NCBI RefSeq assembly: GCF_038397725.1
Contig: NZ_CP151634.1
Coordinates: 372,001 to 436,000 of the forward strand
Source of the DNA: Microbacterium sp. LWO13-1.2
GTDB taxonomy: Bacteria > Actinomycetota > Actinomycetes > Actinomycetales > Microbacteriaceae
DNA: 64,000 nucleotides
Direction: 5' to 3'
Shown here: in pieces, positions 38,098 to 46,506 of the stretch
Numbering within the stretch: the first letter of the stretch is position 1
Layout of the letters: every line of letters starts with the position of its first letter
Made by a program: the position numbers and the translations under genes
The notes under the pieces: generated by a model
Told to the model about the DNA's origin: nothing
The model's input: the letters and a program-made list of their open reading frames with translations, nothing else
Databases searched by the model: none

Positions 38098-38113
38098 ACT
38101 AAATCGCTTTAGT
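38098..38113. promoter_or_regulatory. LacI-type operator upstream of the GH85 gene
   Basis: ACTAAATCGCTTTAGT is a near-perfect 16-base palindrome with a CG near the centre, 45 bases before the GH85 start. The half site ACTAAA differs from the operators of the rhamnose locus, so a different LacI-type regulator, not encoded here, is likely. Confidence 0.65.
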
Positions 38114-38177
38114 TGACGCGCCCGACATTACCGCGCCCGAACGCGGTCCACAAGATCCGCACCCGGAAGCGTTGCCG

Positions 38178-39164
38178 TCAGCGGGCGGTGAACACGATCC
38201 GTCCGCCGTGACGCTGCGCTGAGCATCCCGGCAGGTCGATCGGCCCCTGGCCGGACCAGTCCGTGACGAGGCGCGCGACCTCCAGCGTCTGCGTGCGCGT
38301 CAGGCTCACCCCGAACTCGCTGTCGACGACGAGGCGGATGATGCGGTTGCGCAGCGCGGCGGGGTTCGCGGCGAGCGCGGCGACGCTGACCGAGATGCCG
38401 GCCTCGGCGTGCTCGACGATGTCTTCGATGGTCTCGTGGATCATCTCGTCGAAGGCCTCGGCGTCTTCGCGCAGCTGCTCCGCCGTGCGCGCGAGGGCTT
38501 CGGCGATCCCGGGGCCGAGCTCGGCTTCCAGCACCGGCAGCACCTGCGCGCGCACGCGCACCCGGGCGAAACGTTCGTCGACGTTGTGCGGGTCATCCCA
38601 GAACTCGAGATCGGATGCCGCGCAGAAGGCCCGGGTCGTCTCACGTCGCACGCCCAGCAGCGGGCGCATCCAGCGGATGCCGTCCTCATCCTCGCGGACC
38701 GGAGCCATCCCCTGCAGGCTGGCTGCGCCCGAGCCTCGGGCGAGGCCCAGCAGTACCGTCTCGGCCTGGTCGTCGAGGGTATGCCCCAGCAGCACTGCGG
38801 CCGCGCGCACGTCGAGAGCCGCATCGCGAAGCACCCCGTAGCGCACCTCACGCGCGGCGTTCTCGGGACCGCCCTCGGTACCGACCTTCACCTTCACGAT
38901 CAGCGGGTCGACGCCGAGGCGGGCGGCGGCCCGACCGGCTTGGGCTGCGACCGCATCCGACCCCGGCTGCAAGCCGTGATCCACTGTCAGTGACGCGACC
39001 CGCAGGCCCCGCTTCGGCGCCTCGAAACCGACAGCCGCGGCGAGCGCGAGCGAGTCGGCGCCTCCCGAGAGGGCGACGAGCACGGTGGCTCCGTCGGGCA
39101 CGGCGGCGAGTGCGGTGCGCACCGCAAGGCGGATCTCGGCGATGGCCGGCGACAGGGAAGGCAC
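38178..39164 (-). CDS. tilS: tRNA(Ile)-lysidine synthase
   Basis: A 328-aa PP-loop ATPase that changes C34 of tRNA-Ile(CAU) to lysidine. The PP-loop is VLVALSGGADSLALAAA (about residues 24-40); GHTLDDQAETVLLGLARGSG follows near residue 128. The C-terminal region is short, as in actinobacterial TilS. It lies 15 bases downstream of the SDR gene and on the same strand, away from its usual partner hpt. Confidence 0.95.
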   Translation of the reverse strand: MPSLSPAIAEIRLAVRTALAAVPDGATVLVALSGGADSLALAAAVGFEAPKRGLRVASLTVDHGLQPGSDAVAAQAGRAAARLGVDPLIVKVKVGTEGGPENAAREVRYGVLRDAALDVRAAAVLLGHTLDDQAETVLLGLARGSGAASLQGMAPVREDEDGIRWMRPLLGVRRETTRAFCAASDLEFWDDPHNVDERFARVRVRAQVLPVLEAELGPGIAEALARTAEQLREDAEAFDEMIHETIEDIVEHAEAGISVSVAALAANPAALRNRIIRLVVDSEFGVSLTRTQTLEVARLVTDWSGQGPIDLPGCSAQRHGGRIVFTAR

Positions 39165-39179
39165 AGCACAACGGTAGTA

Positions 39180-39953
39180 CTACCGCGCGGCCCAGCCGCC
39201 GTCCATCGTGTAGCTGGCACCGGTCACCATCGCGGATTCGTCGCCGGCGAGCCACGCCACCAGCGCGGCCACCTCCTCCGGCTCGATGAGCCGCTTGATG
39301 GCGCTCTCGGTGAGCATGATCCTTGCCAGCACCTCCGTCTCGGGGATGCCGTGGACCCGTGCCTGGTCCGCGATCTGCTTCTCCACCAGCGGGGTCCTGA
39401 CATAGCCGGGGTTGACGCAGTTGCTGGTCACGCCGTACTCGCCGCCTTCGAGCGCGGTGACCTTGGAGAGCCCCTCGAGACCGTGCTTGGCTGTGACGTA
39501 GGCCGATTTGAAGGGCGAAGCGCGCAGTCCGTGCACAGACGAGACGTTGATGATCCGGCCGAAGCCCCGCGCGTACATCCCAGGGAGCACCGCCCGGATC
39601 AGGAGGAACGGGACCTCGAGCATGAGCGACATGATCCGGCGGAAGTCCTGAGGGTCGAAATCCTGGATCGGGCTGATGTGCTGGATGCCAGCATTGTTCA
39701 CGAGGATGTCCACCCCGGCCAGCGCGTCCGACAACCGCTGGTCGGTGAGAGCGGCGGGGTCCAGCAGGTCGACGGCCCAGCTCGATCCTCCGACCGCCGC
39801 CGCCAATGCCTCAGCACCGGCCCGGTCCTTGTCCGCGACGATGACGTGCGCACCCCGGGCCGCCAGCGCACGCACCGCGGCCGCGCCGATCCCGCTGGCG
39901 CCGCCGGTGACCAACGCCTGTCTTCCGGAGAGCGGCTCCGCTGCGGGGCTCAA
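39180..39953 (-). CDS. 3-hydroxybutyrate dehydrogenase-like SDR
   Basis: A 257-aa short-chain dehydrogenase. Cofactor loop TGGASGIGAAA, NNAGIQHISPI, the catalytic Ser in VSSVHG and YVTAKHG (Tyr and Lys) are visible, and LLIRAVLPGMYARGFGRIIN and CVNPGYVRTPLVEKQI match bacterial D-3-hydroxybutyrate dehydrogenases. I set the start at TTG 39953 because it overlaps the transporter stop (TTGA) and no other suitable start is near. Its partner transporter makes hydroxybutyrate or a similar acid the likely substrate. Confidence 0.85.
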   Translation of the reverse strand: MSPAAEPLSGRQALVTGGASGIGAAAVRALAARGAHVIVADKDRAGAEALAAAVGGSSWAVDLLDPAALTDQRLSDALAGVDILVNNAGIQHISPIQDFDPQDFRRIMSLMLEVPFLLIRAVLPGMYARGFGRIINVSSVHGLRASPFKSAYVTAKHGLEGLSKVTALEGGEYGVTSNCVNPGYVRTPLVEKQIADQARVHGIPETEVLARIMLTESAIKRLIEPEEVAALVAWLAGDESAMVTGASYTMDGGWAAR

Positions 39954-41323
39954 CTGCGCACCCGCGCCGTGTTCAGACCGTGCTTGCGGGCGTCGGCGTC
40001 GTCGATGTCGTGCAGGGAGATGCCCCTGGTCTCCTTCAGGGTGATCACCGCGACCGCTGTGACGGCACAGGCGGCCGCCACGTATACGGCCACCGGCAGC
40101 CAGGAACCGAAGTCCTGCAGCAATGCCGTCGCGATGATCGGCGCCAGCGAGCCGGCGACGATCGAGGTGACCTGGTAGCCGAGGGAGACACCGGAGTAGC
40201 GCATGCGGGTGGGGAACATCTCGGCCATGATGGCCGGTTGTCCGGCGTACATCAGGGCGTGGAAGCACAGGCCGATGGCGACAGCCGCCGTGATGATGAA
40301 CGGGTTCAGGGTGTCGAACATCGGGAAGGCGAAGAACGCCCAGGATGCTCCGAGCACCACGCCGGCCAGGTAGACCGGTTTGCGGCCGAAGGCGTCGGAG
40401 AGCCGGCCGACCTGCGGAATCACGATGAAGTGGATGACGTGGGCCACCAGCAGCGCCAGCAGCAGCTGGCTCGTGTCGTACGCGTGCACGGTCTTCAGAT
40501 ACACGATGGTGAAGGACACGATGATGTAGTACAGGATGTTCTCGGCGAAGCGCAGGCCCATCGCTCCGAAGATGCCCCGCGGGTACTTCTTCACGACCTC
40601 CAGCACGCCGTAGCTGACGGCCTTCTCGGCTTCCGCCTGTGCGCGGGCCTCGAGGAAGATCGGCGCCTCGCTGACGTGGGTGCGGATGTAGTAGCCGATG
40701 ATGACGACGATGGCCGACACCCAGAAGGCCACACGCCAGCCCCAGCTCAGGAACTGGTCCGAGGGAAGGATCCAGGACATGCCCAGCAGCACCAGCGTCG
40801 CCAGCAGGTTCCCCACCGGAACGGCGGCCTGCGGCCAGCTGGACCAGAAGCCACGTGACTTGTCCGGGCTGTGCTCGGCCACCAGCAGGACGGCCCCGCC
40901 CCACTCGCCGCCCACGGCGAACCCCTGCACGAAACGAAGGATCACCAGCAGCGCCGGCGCCCAGTAGCCGATCGAGGTGAAACCGGGCAGACAGCCCATC
41001 AGGAAGGTGGCGACGCCCACCAGGATGATGGTGACCTGCAGCGTGTGCTTGCGGCCGAGCTTGTCGCCGATCTGGCCGAACACGATGCCGCCGAGCGGGC
41101 GGGCCACGAAGCCCACCGCGTAGGTCAGGAATGCCGCGATGATGCCATCCAGCTCGGTACCGGCATTCGGGAAGAAGAACGTGCCGAACACCAGCGAGGC
41201 GGCGGTCGCGTACAGGAAGAACTCGTACCACTCCACCACCGTGCCCACCATCGAGGCGGCCACGATCTTCTTGAGTCCCGAGGTCTTCGTCTCGGGGACG
41301 ATGGTCGTCTTATCGGCGCTCAC
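39950..41323 (-). CDS. MFS transporter, metabolite:proton symporter (MHS) type
   Basis: A 457-aa, 12-segment permease. The opening VGTVVEWYEFFLYATAASL and the loop FGQIGDKLGRKHTLQ identify the MHS subfamily, which imports organic acids such as shikimate, citrate or ketoglutarate. The preferred start is the second of two GTG codons (41323), spaced 5-6 bases from GAAGGAG; GTG 41329 is too close. It overlaps the SDR gene and is divergent from the LysR gene, so the three probably form one unit. Confidence 0.92.
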   Translation of the reverse strand: MSADKTTIVPETKTSGLKKIVAASMVGTVVEWYEFFLYATAASLVFGTFFFPNAGTELDGIIAAFLTYAVGFVARPLGGIVFGQIGDKLGRKHTLQVTIILVGVATFLMGCLPGFTSIGYWAPALLVILRFVQGFAVGGEWGGAVLLVAEHSPDKSRGFWSSWPQAAVPVGNLLATLVLLGMSWILPSDQFLSWGWRVAFWVSAIVVIIGYYIRTHVSEAPIFLEARAQAEAEKAVSYGVLEVVKKYPRGIFGAMGLRFAENILYYIIVSFTIVYLKTVHAYDTSQLLLALLVAHVIHFIVIPQVGRLSDAFGRKPVYLAGVVLGASWAFFAFPMFDTLNPFIITAAVAIGLCFHALMYAGQPAIMAEMFPTRMRYSGVSLGYQVTSIVAGSLAPIIATALLQDFGSWLPVAVYVAAACAVTAVAVITLKETRGISLHDIDDADARKHGLNTARVRS

Positions 41324-41459
41324 GCTCACTCCTTCGTGTTGTGCCGACGTCCGCGTTGACCTCGGCGTGCGGCGCCCGGGCTCTCACGGGCAGGGCGGCC
41401 TCAGCAAGTATGGGCACGCGCGGCAGTGTGCATCAATGACCAGTCGAGCAGAGATCGTG

Positions 41460-41471
41460 TGCACAATTGCA
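41460..41471. promoter_or_regulatory. Possible LysR-binding palindrome
   Basis: TGCACAATTGCA has inverted-repeat character (TGCA, four bases, TGCA) and begins 15 bases before the LysR start in the divergent LysR/MFS region. It fits a T-N11-A LysR box only loosely. Confidence 0.4.
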
Positions 41472-41474
41472 GAT

Positions 41475-42407
41475 ATGAATATCCCGACTCGTGGCACCGT
41501 CGCCGCGAACCCCGACGACCTCCTGATCCTTCTCGCCGTGGCGCGCACCGGACGGTTCACCACCGCGGCCGAGAGCCTGGGTCTGAACCACACCACCGTG
41601 TCGCGCCGGATCGCCGCGCTGGAGATGTCGCTCGGCGGACGCACGCTGGCGCGCACCCCCGGCGGTTGGGAGCTGACCGACCTCGGCCGCCGCGCCGTTC
41701 GCGCCGCCGAAGACGTCGAGACCGCGGTCGCCACCATCCACGAGGGCGATGACGAGGCCGATCAGATCGCCGGCGTCGTGCGCATCTCCGCCACCGACGG
41801 GTTCAGCGCGTTCATCGTCGCACCGGCGGTGGCGCACCTGCGACGGAGGCACCCGAGGCTCAGCGTCGAGATCGTCAACGTCACCCGGCGCGCCCTGCAG
41901 CACCGCTCTGGGCTTGATCTGGAGGTCGTGGTCGGCGAGCCGCAGGTGCACAGAGCCGAGGCGATCCGGCTCGGCGATTACACGCTGGGGATGTACGCCT
42001 CGCGCGACTACCTCGACGAATTCGGCACTCCGGCCGGCATCGCGGATCTGAGCACGCACCCCCTGGTGTACTTCGTCGATTCCATGCTGCAGGTCGACGA
42101 CCTCGACGCGCCGCGGCGACTGGTTCCCGGGATGCTGGATTCGCTCAGCTCGACGAATGTCTTCGTCCATGTCGAAGCCACCCGCGCCGGAGCAGGCATC
42201 GGCTTCCTGCCGTGCTTCATGGCGGGCCGACACCCTGATCTGGTGCGGCTGCTGCCCGAAGACTTCGCCGAACGCCTGCCCTACTGGATGGTGTTGCGAC
42301 CCGACTCGCTGCGTCAACCCGCCGTCGCCGCGGTGGCAGACGCACTGCGTCGCCGCACGGCCGCCGTGCACGACGCGCTGCTGGGCCTCGCGCCTCTTGA
42401 GTACTGA
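41475..42407 (+). CDS. LysR-family transcriptional regulator
   Basis: A 310-aa regulator. N-terminal helix-turn-helix (residues about 13-72): LLILLAVARTGRFTTAAESL and NHTTVSRRIAALEMSLGG; C-terminal inducer domain with VRISATDGFSAFIVAPAV. It is divergent from the transporter-SDR pair, the usual arrangement for the activator of such genes. The start at 41475 places the HTH at the N-terminus; longer in-frame extensions lie over the promoter region. Confidence 0.9.
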   Translation: MNIPTRGTVAANPDDLLILLAVARTGRFTTAAESLGLNHTTVSRRIAALEMSLGGRTLARTPGGWELTDLGRRAVRAAEDVETAVATIHEGDDEADQIAGVVRISATDGFSAFIVAPAVAHLRRRHPRLSVEIVNVTRRALQHRSGLDLEVVVGEPQVHRAEAIRLGDYTLGMYASRDYLDEFGTPAGIADLSTHPLVYFVDSMLQVDDLDAPRRLVPGMLDSLSSTNVFVHVEATRAGAGIGFLPCFMAGRHPDLVRLLPEDFAERLPYWMVLRPDSLRQPAVAAVADALRRRTAAVHDALLGLAPLEY

Positions 42408-42466
42408 AGGCGCCGTGCACTCCTCCGGGGTGGCGCGTTTCGCATCCGCCGTCATACTCTGAGCGC

Positions 42467-43087
42467 GTGACCGACGAGAGAACGCCCCATCCGCTCAAAG
42501 CCGAGCGGTTCAAGGCGTTCGTCGACGCGGTGGTCGCGATCGCGATGACGCTGCTCATCCTGCCGCTGCTGGAATCGGTGTCCGAAGCGGCGAACGAAGG
42601 ACTCGGCACGGCGGAATTCCTCGCTGAGCACAGCGGGCAGCTGCTGAGCTTCGGATTGAGCTTCGTCCTCATCGCCGCGTTCTGGATGGAGCACCACCGC
42701 ATGTACTCGCGCGTCGAGGGCATGACCGGTCCGCTGCTGTGGATCAACGCCGGCTGGATGCTGACGATCGTGTGGCTTCCGGTGCCGACGGCGATGCTCG
42801 GTCAGATGGAGGGCGACGCCCTGCAGACCGTGCTCTACATCGGCACGCTGATCCTGACCCAGGTCACGACGCTCGCGGCGAAGCTCTATCTGCTGCGGCA
42901 TCCGGAGCTTCATGACTTCCCCGCCGGCGAGCTGCGTCACGGCGCACTCGGAGACGTCGCGGCGATCATCCTGTTCGCCATCGCCATGCCGATCGCCGCC
43001 TGGGTGCATCCGATCGGGTACTACGCCCTCCTGCTGATCGCACTGACCGGACCCGTCACCAGGATTCTGACGCGGCTGCCCAGGTAG
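42467..43087 (+). CDS. TMEM175-like (DUF1211) potassium channel protein
   Basis: A 206-aa membrane protein with about six segments. The first carries the family hallmark RFKAFVDAVVAIAMTLL (residues about 14-30), which lines the pore in bacterial TMEM175 channels; MEHHRMYSRVEG lies between later segments. It is 42 bases before ppa on the same strand, so co-transcription is possible. Potassium leak channel activity is the family function and is not shown here. Confidence 0.88.
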   Translation: MTDERTPHPLKAERFKAFVDAVVAIAMTLLILPLLESVSEAANEGLGTAEFLAEHSGQLLSFGLSFVLIAAFWMEHHRMYSRVEGMTGPLLWINAGWMLTIVWLPVPTAMLGQMEGDALQTVLYIGTLILTQVTTLAAKLYLLRHPELHDFPAGELRHGALGDVAAIILFAIAMPIAAWVHPIGYYALLLIALTGPVTRILTRLPR

Positions 43088-43129
43088 GCTGGTCGGCGGC
43101 ATCCAACCGTCTTTCTGAGGAGCACACGC

Positions 43130-43621
43130 ATGGGCGCACACGACGCCGTCATCGAGATCCCGCGCGGCAGCCGCGTGAAGTACGAGGTCGACCACGAGAC
43201 CGGACGAGTCCACCTCGACCGTGTGCTCTACACGACCTTCGGCTACCCCGCCGACTACGGCTACTTCGACAACACCCTCGGCGAGGACGGCGACCCGCTC
43301 GACGTGCTGGTGCTGCTCGACCACGCCATCTACCCGGGCGTCGTCGTCGAGGTCCGCCCCGTCGCCGTGCTGAAGATGAGCGACGAGGCCGGCGGAGACG
43401 ACAAGCTCGTGGCCGTGCTGTCCAAGGATCCGCGCTGGGCGCACATCCAGGACATCGGCGACGTCGCCGAGTTCACCAAGAAGGAGATCGAGCACTTCTT
43501 CGAGCACTACAAGGACCTCGAGCCCAACAAGTGGGTCAAGGTCGACGCGTGGGGCGACGCCGCTGAGGCGCAGCGCATCCTCGACGAGGCGATCGTGCGG
43601 TTCGGCGAGCAGGGTCACTGA
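43130..43621 (+). CDS. ppa: Inorganic pyrophosphatase
   Basis: A 163-aa cytoplasmic type I enzyme that removes pyrophosphate. The catalytic aspartates are in GEDGDPLDVLVLLD; YEVDHETGRVHLDR and the final VKVDAWGDAAEAQRIL segment fit actinobacterial Ppa. A GAGGAG site precedes the ATG. A strong hairpin terminator follows at 43638. Confidence 0.97.
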   Translation: MGAHDAVIEIPRGSRVKYEVDHETGRVHLDRVLYTTFGYPADYGYFDNTLGEDGDPLDVLVLLDHAIYPGVVVEVRPVAVLKMSDEAGGDDKLVAVLSKDPRWAHIQDIGDVAEFTKKEIEHFFEHYKDLEPNKWVKVDAWGDAAEAQRILDEAIVRFGEQGH

Positions 43622-43637
43622 CCCTTCGCGACAGAAG

Positions 43638-43676
43638 AAGACCCCCGGTCCGCTCAGCGGCCGGGGGTCTTTCTTT
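43638..43676. terminator. Intrinsic terminator after ppa
   Basis: AAGACCCCCGG (43638-43648) pairs exactly with CCGGGGGTCTT (43661-43671), followed by TCTTTC. It lies between the converging ppa and M23 peptidase genes and may serve both. Confidence 0.88.
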
Positions 43677-43697
43677 CGGAATTCTTCGGGCGGATGC

Positions 43698-45065
43698 TCA
43701 GAAGTAGACGCCGCGGTCGCCCATGAACCACTCGGGGTTGTTGGGGTAGCCGTCGATGTAGACCTCGAAGTGCAGGTGGCATCCGAAGGAACCACCGGTG
43801 TTGCCGGCGTACGCGATGACCTGCCCGGCCTCCACCCACTGCCCGTAGCCCACGGCGAACTCGTTGATGTGCGCGTACCCGGTGGCGATGCCGCCGCCGT
43901 GCTGGATCCGTATGTAGCGGCCGTAGCCGTCGTTCCAGAAGGCCGCATCGACCGTGCCGGAGTATGCCGCGTAGATGGGGGCGCCACAGCCGTTGGCCAG
44001 GTCGACACCTCGGTGGAAGCTCGACGAGCACCCGTTCGACCCGCACTGCGACTCACGGGGACCGTACCCGGAGGACTTCCCTCCGCCATGCGGGCGAACC
44101 CAGCCGCTGGAGGAAGGAGTGCCTCCGCCTCCGCCGCCTCCACCGTTTCCGCCGCCACCGCCGGCCGCAGCCTCCGCGGCCTCGCGCTCTCGACGCTGTC
44201 GTTCTTCCTCTTCACGCGCCGCGACACCGGCCTGGTAGCCGGCGACCGTGGTGGCCGTGGCATCCTTCAGCGCAGCGAGCTGCCCCTGCAGGGTGTTGAG
44301 GTTCGCGGCCTGCTCGTCGAGCGCGGCCTGAGCAGCCTGAGCCGCCTGCTGGGCCGCGACCATCTTCTGCTCGGCGATCTGTTGCAGGCGGTCACGCTCG
44401 GTGCGCGCGACGACGGCCTGGTCGCTGAGCGACTGCGCCGAGTTGCGTGCGGCAACAGCGTCGTCGTAGATGGACTGGTTGTACTGCAGCAGCTTGTCCA
44501 TCGTGCCGAGGCGCGTGAGCAGTTCGTCGGCGTTCGCGGCAGAGCCGGCGAAGAAGAGTTCGAGCGACGTGTCGTCGCCGCCGTTGCGGTAGAGCTGAGC
44601 CGCGACCTGGCCGGCCTTGCGGGCGGAATCATCGGCGATGCCGGCCTGCTCGTCGGCCTTCGACTGCAGTTCTTCGGCATCGGTGACGGCCTGGAAGAAC
44701 GCCTGCTGTGCGGCGTAGAACTCCTCGCCTGCGAGCTTCGCGGCTGCCTGGGCGTCCGCGACCTTCTGCGTCAGGGACTGGATCAGGCCTTCGATGCGGG
44801 TGATCTCGGCAGCCTTGGCTCCCTCGTTCTGCATGGCCGCCTGCACGTCGTCCCAGCTGGGGTACGACGCAGCGTTGGCGGCGGACACACCGGACGAGAC
44901 GCCGAACGCGCTGAGCGCGACGACGCTGAGAGCACCGAGGCCAAGAACGCCGCGGCGGCTGATCGAGCCGCGGTTCCAGAACGCTTTGCGCTCCACGGAT
45001 GTCGGCGCGCACCCGCATTCAGAGGATGCCGCAGCAGCAGCATCCAGCGTGGTCTTGTCGTTCAC
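43698..45065 (-). CDS. Secreted coiled-coil M23 peptidase
   Basis: A 455-aa exported cell-wall hydrolase. The N-terminus has the twin-arginine-like SISRRGVLGLGALS after about 30 polar residues, suggesting Tat or a long Sec signal. A long Ala/Gln/Glu coiled coil (residues about 65-290) resembles CwlO/RipA-type regulators of separation; a Gly-rich linker leads to the M23 domain with HRGVDLANG and HLHFEVYIDG zinc motifs. The chosen GTG start has GAAAGGGG 5 bases upstream; an upstream ATG also in frame lacks support. It presumably cleaves peptidoglycan cross-links. Confidence 0.9.
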   Translation of the reverse strand: MNDKTTLDAAAAASSECGCAPTSVERKAFWNRGSISRRGVLGLGALSVVALSAFGVSSGVSAANAASYPSWDDVQAAMQNEGAKAAEITRIEGLIQSLTQKVADAQAAAKLAGEEFYAAQQAFFQAVTDAEELQSKADEQAGIADDSARKAGQVAAQLYRNGGDDTSLELFFAGSAANADELLTRLGTMDKLLQYNQSIYDDAVAARNSAQSLSDQAVVARTERDRLQQIAEQKMVAAQQAAQAAQAALDEQAANLNTLQGQLAALKDATATTVAGYQAGVAAREEEERQRREREAAEAAAGGGGGNGGGGGGGGTPSSSGWVRPHGGGKSSGYGPRESQCGSNGCSSSFHRGVDLANGCGAPIYAAYSGTVDAAFWNDGYGRYIRIQHGGGIATGYAHINEFAVGYGQWVEAGQVIAYAGNTGGSFGCHLHFEVYIDGYPNNPEWFMGDRGVYF

Positions 45066-45276
45066 GCGGCCCCTTTCGCCGGATTCACACATGTCACACT
45101 AACAACAACAACCACATCCACACCAGGGCTGCATGTTAGAGAGTTGGCACGGTGACGGTTCCATCGTCCTCCGTTTCATGGCTCTCCGGGGGCAGGCTCG
45201 CCCTCGATTCGCGTTTTGCCTCGATCGTCGTTTATGCTTGAGCGTCGGCAAGGAGTGCTCCCCCGGGAAGCACAAC

Positions 45277-45349
45277 GGCCCCATCGTTTAGCGGCCTAGG
45301 ACGCCGCCCTTTCACGGCGGTAGCACGGGTTCGAATCCCGTTGGGGTCA
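45277..45349 (+). tRNA. tRNA-Glu (UUC)
   Basis: GGCCCCA pairs with TGGGGTC; the anticodon loop CTTTCAC has anticodon TTC; the T arm is CGGGTTCGAATCCCG. Discriminator A; no CCA encoded. Confidence 0.95.
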
Positions 45350-45377
45350 CTCATCCGATATAATTGAATACAAGTAT

Positions 45378-45451
45378 GGCCCTGTAGCGCAGTTGGTTAG
45401 CGTGCCGCCCTGTCACGGCGGAGGTCGCGGGTTCAAGTCCCGTCAGGGTCG
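45378..45451 (+). tRNA. tRNA-Asp (GUC)
   Basis: GGCCCTG pairs with CAGGGTC; the anticodon loop has GTC in CCGCCCTGTCACGGCGG; the T arm is CGGGTTCAAGTCCCG. Discriminator G; no CCA encoded. Confidence 0.95.
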
Positions 45452-45518
45452 CTCCACGCGTTGAGCCTTCTTTCGAGGAGGCTCTTCGTCTAGGACGCGA
45501 CAGGTTCGCCGGTCGCGC

Positions 45519-45591
45519 GGCTCTGTAGCTCAGTTGGTAGAGCGTTCGACTGAAAATCGAGAGGTCACGGGATCGACGCCCGTCGGAGCCA
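45519..45591 (+). tRNA. tRNA-Phe (GAA)
   Basis: GGCTCTG pairs with CGGAGCC and the anticodon loop is CTGAAAA (GAA). The T loop reads ATCGACG between ACGGG and CCCGT, so position 54 is A instead of the usual T. Discriminator A; no CCA encoded. Confidence 0.95.
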
Positions 45592-45617
45592 CAGGGTGAT
45601 CATTACAATCACCTTAG

Positions 45618-45656
45618 AAACCCTCGCCTAGCTTCTACATGGCGGGGGTTTTGCTT
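45618..45656 (+). terminator. Intrinsic terminator of the tRNA cluster
   Basis: AAACCCTCGCC (45618-45628) pairs with GGCGGGGGTTT (45641-45651), with one G-T pair, followed by TTGCTTTTCC. Confidence 0.8.
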
Positions 45657-45690
45657 TTCCCTGGACCGGCCACAGAGAATCGAGTCACCC

Positions 45691-46014
45691 ATGAGCGCTG
45701 ACGCCCTTCTCTCCTCTCGCCGCATCGAGCTGACTCTCGTCAAGCCCTGGTTCGCGCTGTACGCCGGGGTCCGGCCGACCCTCGTCATCGAGGGGCGCGG
45801 TCAGCCGACGCAATGGGGCCTTGGCACCTGGCAGGTTCCGTCCGACCGAACAGTCACTCTGGGCGTGTTCCTCTTCAACCGCCTCTGGCGCTTCGGCGAG
45901 GCCGAATTCGCACTCGAACCCCATGACGCGCCGGCCCTCGTATATCGGGCGCCGGCCCTGCCCTTCTTGCGCGGGCGAATCCGCCTGCATTCCGATCACA
46001 CCGCTGACAGCTGA
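45691..46014 (+). CDS. Small conserved-type hypothetical protein
   Basis: A 107-aa protein without signal peptide or membrane segment: an N-terminal basic/hydrophobic strand region (IELTLVKPWFALYAG) and a beta-rich middle (TVTLGVFLFNRLWRFGEAEF). I do not recognise the family. No strong ribosome-binding site is visible and it follows the tRNA terminator, so it has its own promoter if expressed. Codon use resembles its neighbours. Confidence 0.6.
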   Translation: MSADALLSSRRIELTLVKPWFALYAGVRPTLVIEGRGQPTQWGLGTWQVPSDRTVTLGVFLFNRLWRFGEAEFALEPHDAPALVYRAPALPFLRGRIRLHSDHTADS

Positions 46015-46053
46015 CGCAGCCGGTCTCAGGCTTCGCCGGTGTACCGTCTGGTC

Positions 46054-46218
46054 ATGACGAGAACGACTTTCAAGCCCGGCGACGAGGTCTTCACAACCCG
46101 CTCTCGCGGGATCATCATCGACATCTGCGCCACGCCTTCTGGGCAGTTCATCTTCGGGGTCGAGGACGCCGACGGCGAAGTGATCTACTACACGCCCAAG
46201 GCGCTGCGGCACGTATAG
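46054..46218 (+). CDS. Short protein with a KOW/SH3-like fold
   Basis: A 54-aa protein: TTFKPGDEVFTTRSRGII then FIFGVEDADGEVIYYTPKALRHV. The pattern F-K-P-G-D-x-V followed by alternating strands suggests a small beta barrel. No ribosome-binding site is obvious. It is 39 bases after the 107-aa gene on the same strand, so a small operon is possible. Function unknown. Confidence 0.55.
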   Translation: MTRTTFKPGDEVFTTRSRGIIIDICATPSGQFIFGVEDADGEVIYYTPKALRHV

Positions 46219-46224
46219 GTTCAC

Positions 46225-46506
46225 TCAGAGCAGGTCGAACATGCCGCCGAACGGGAAAGCATCGTCTCCGTCGTCGTCGGTATCGAACTGAACGGTCTCG
46301 ACGGAGATCACCACTTGACTGCCCGCCGAGATGAGCACGCTCACGACACGATTGCCCATGACGGTGAAGTCGACGAATCTTCCGCCGGTACGAACGGCTT
46401 CCTCGATCAGCCCTTTGAGCTCGTCGACGTTCTGCCCCTGCGCGAGGAAGAAGCTGCCACCGTTGACGGCGACCTGGGTTCGCACCATCGTCTGCACCTC
46501 GTCCAT
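46225..46506 (-). CDS. Small acidic-tailed hypothetical protein
   Basis: A 93-aa protein. MVRTQVAVNGGSFFLAQGQ leads to a helix (VDELKGLIEEAVRTGG) and strands ending in an acidic, Phe-rich tail (TDDDGDDAFPFGGMFDLL). A start six codons later (46488), with GAGGTG in front, is about as likely. No membrane segments. I do not recognise the family; it converges with the 54-aa gene, 6 bases apart. Confidence 0.55.
   Translation of the reverse strand: MDEVQTMVRTQVAVNGGSFFLAQGQNVDELKGLIEEAVRTGGRFVDFTVMGNRVVSVLISAGSQVVISVETVQFDTDDDGDDAFPFGGMFDLL

Noticed and set aside
45205..45240. Promoter-like hexamers before the tRNA cluster (TTGCCT and TATGCT)
   Set aside because: The spacing is only 11 bases and other -35 candidates are poor; I could not settle on a promoter.
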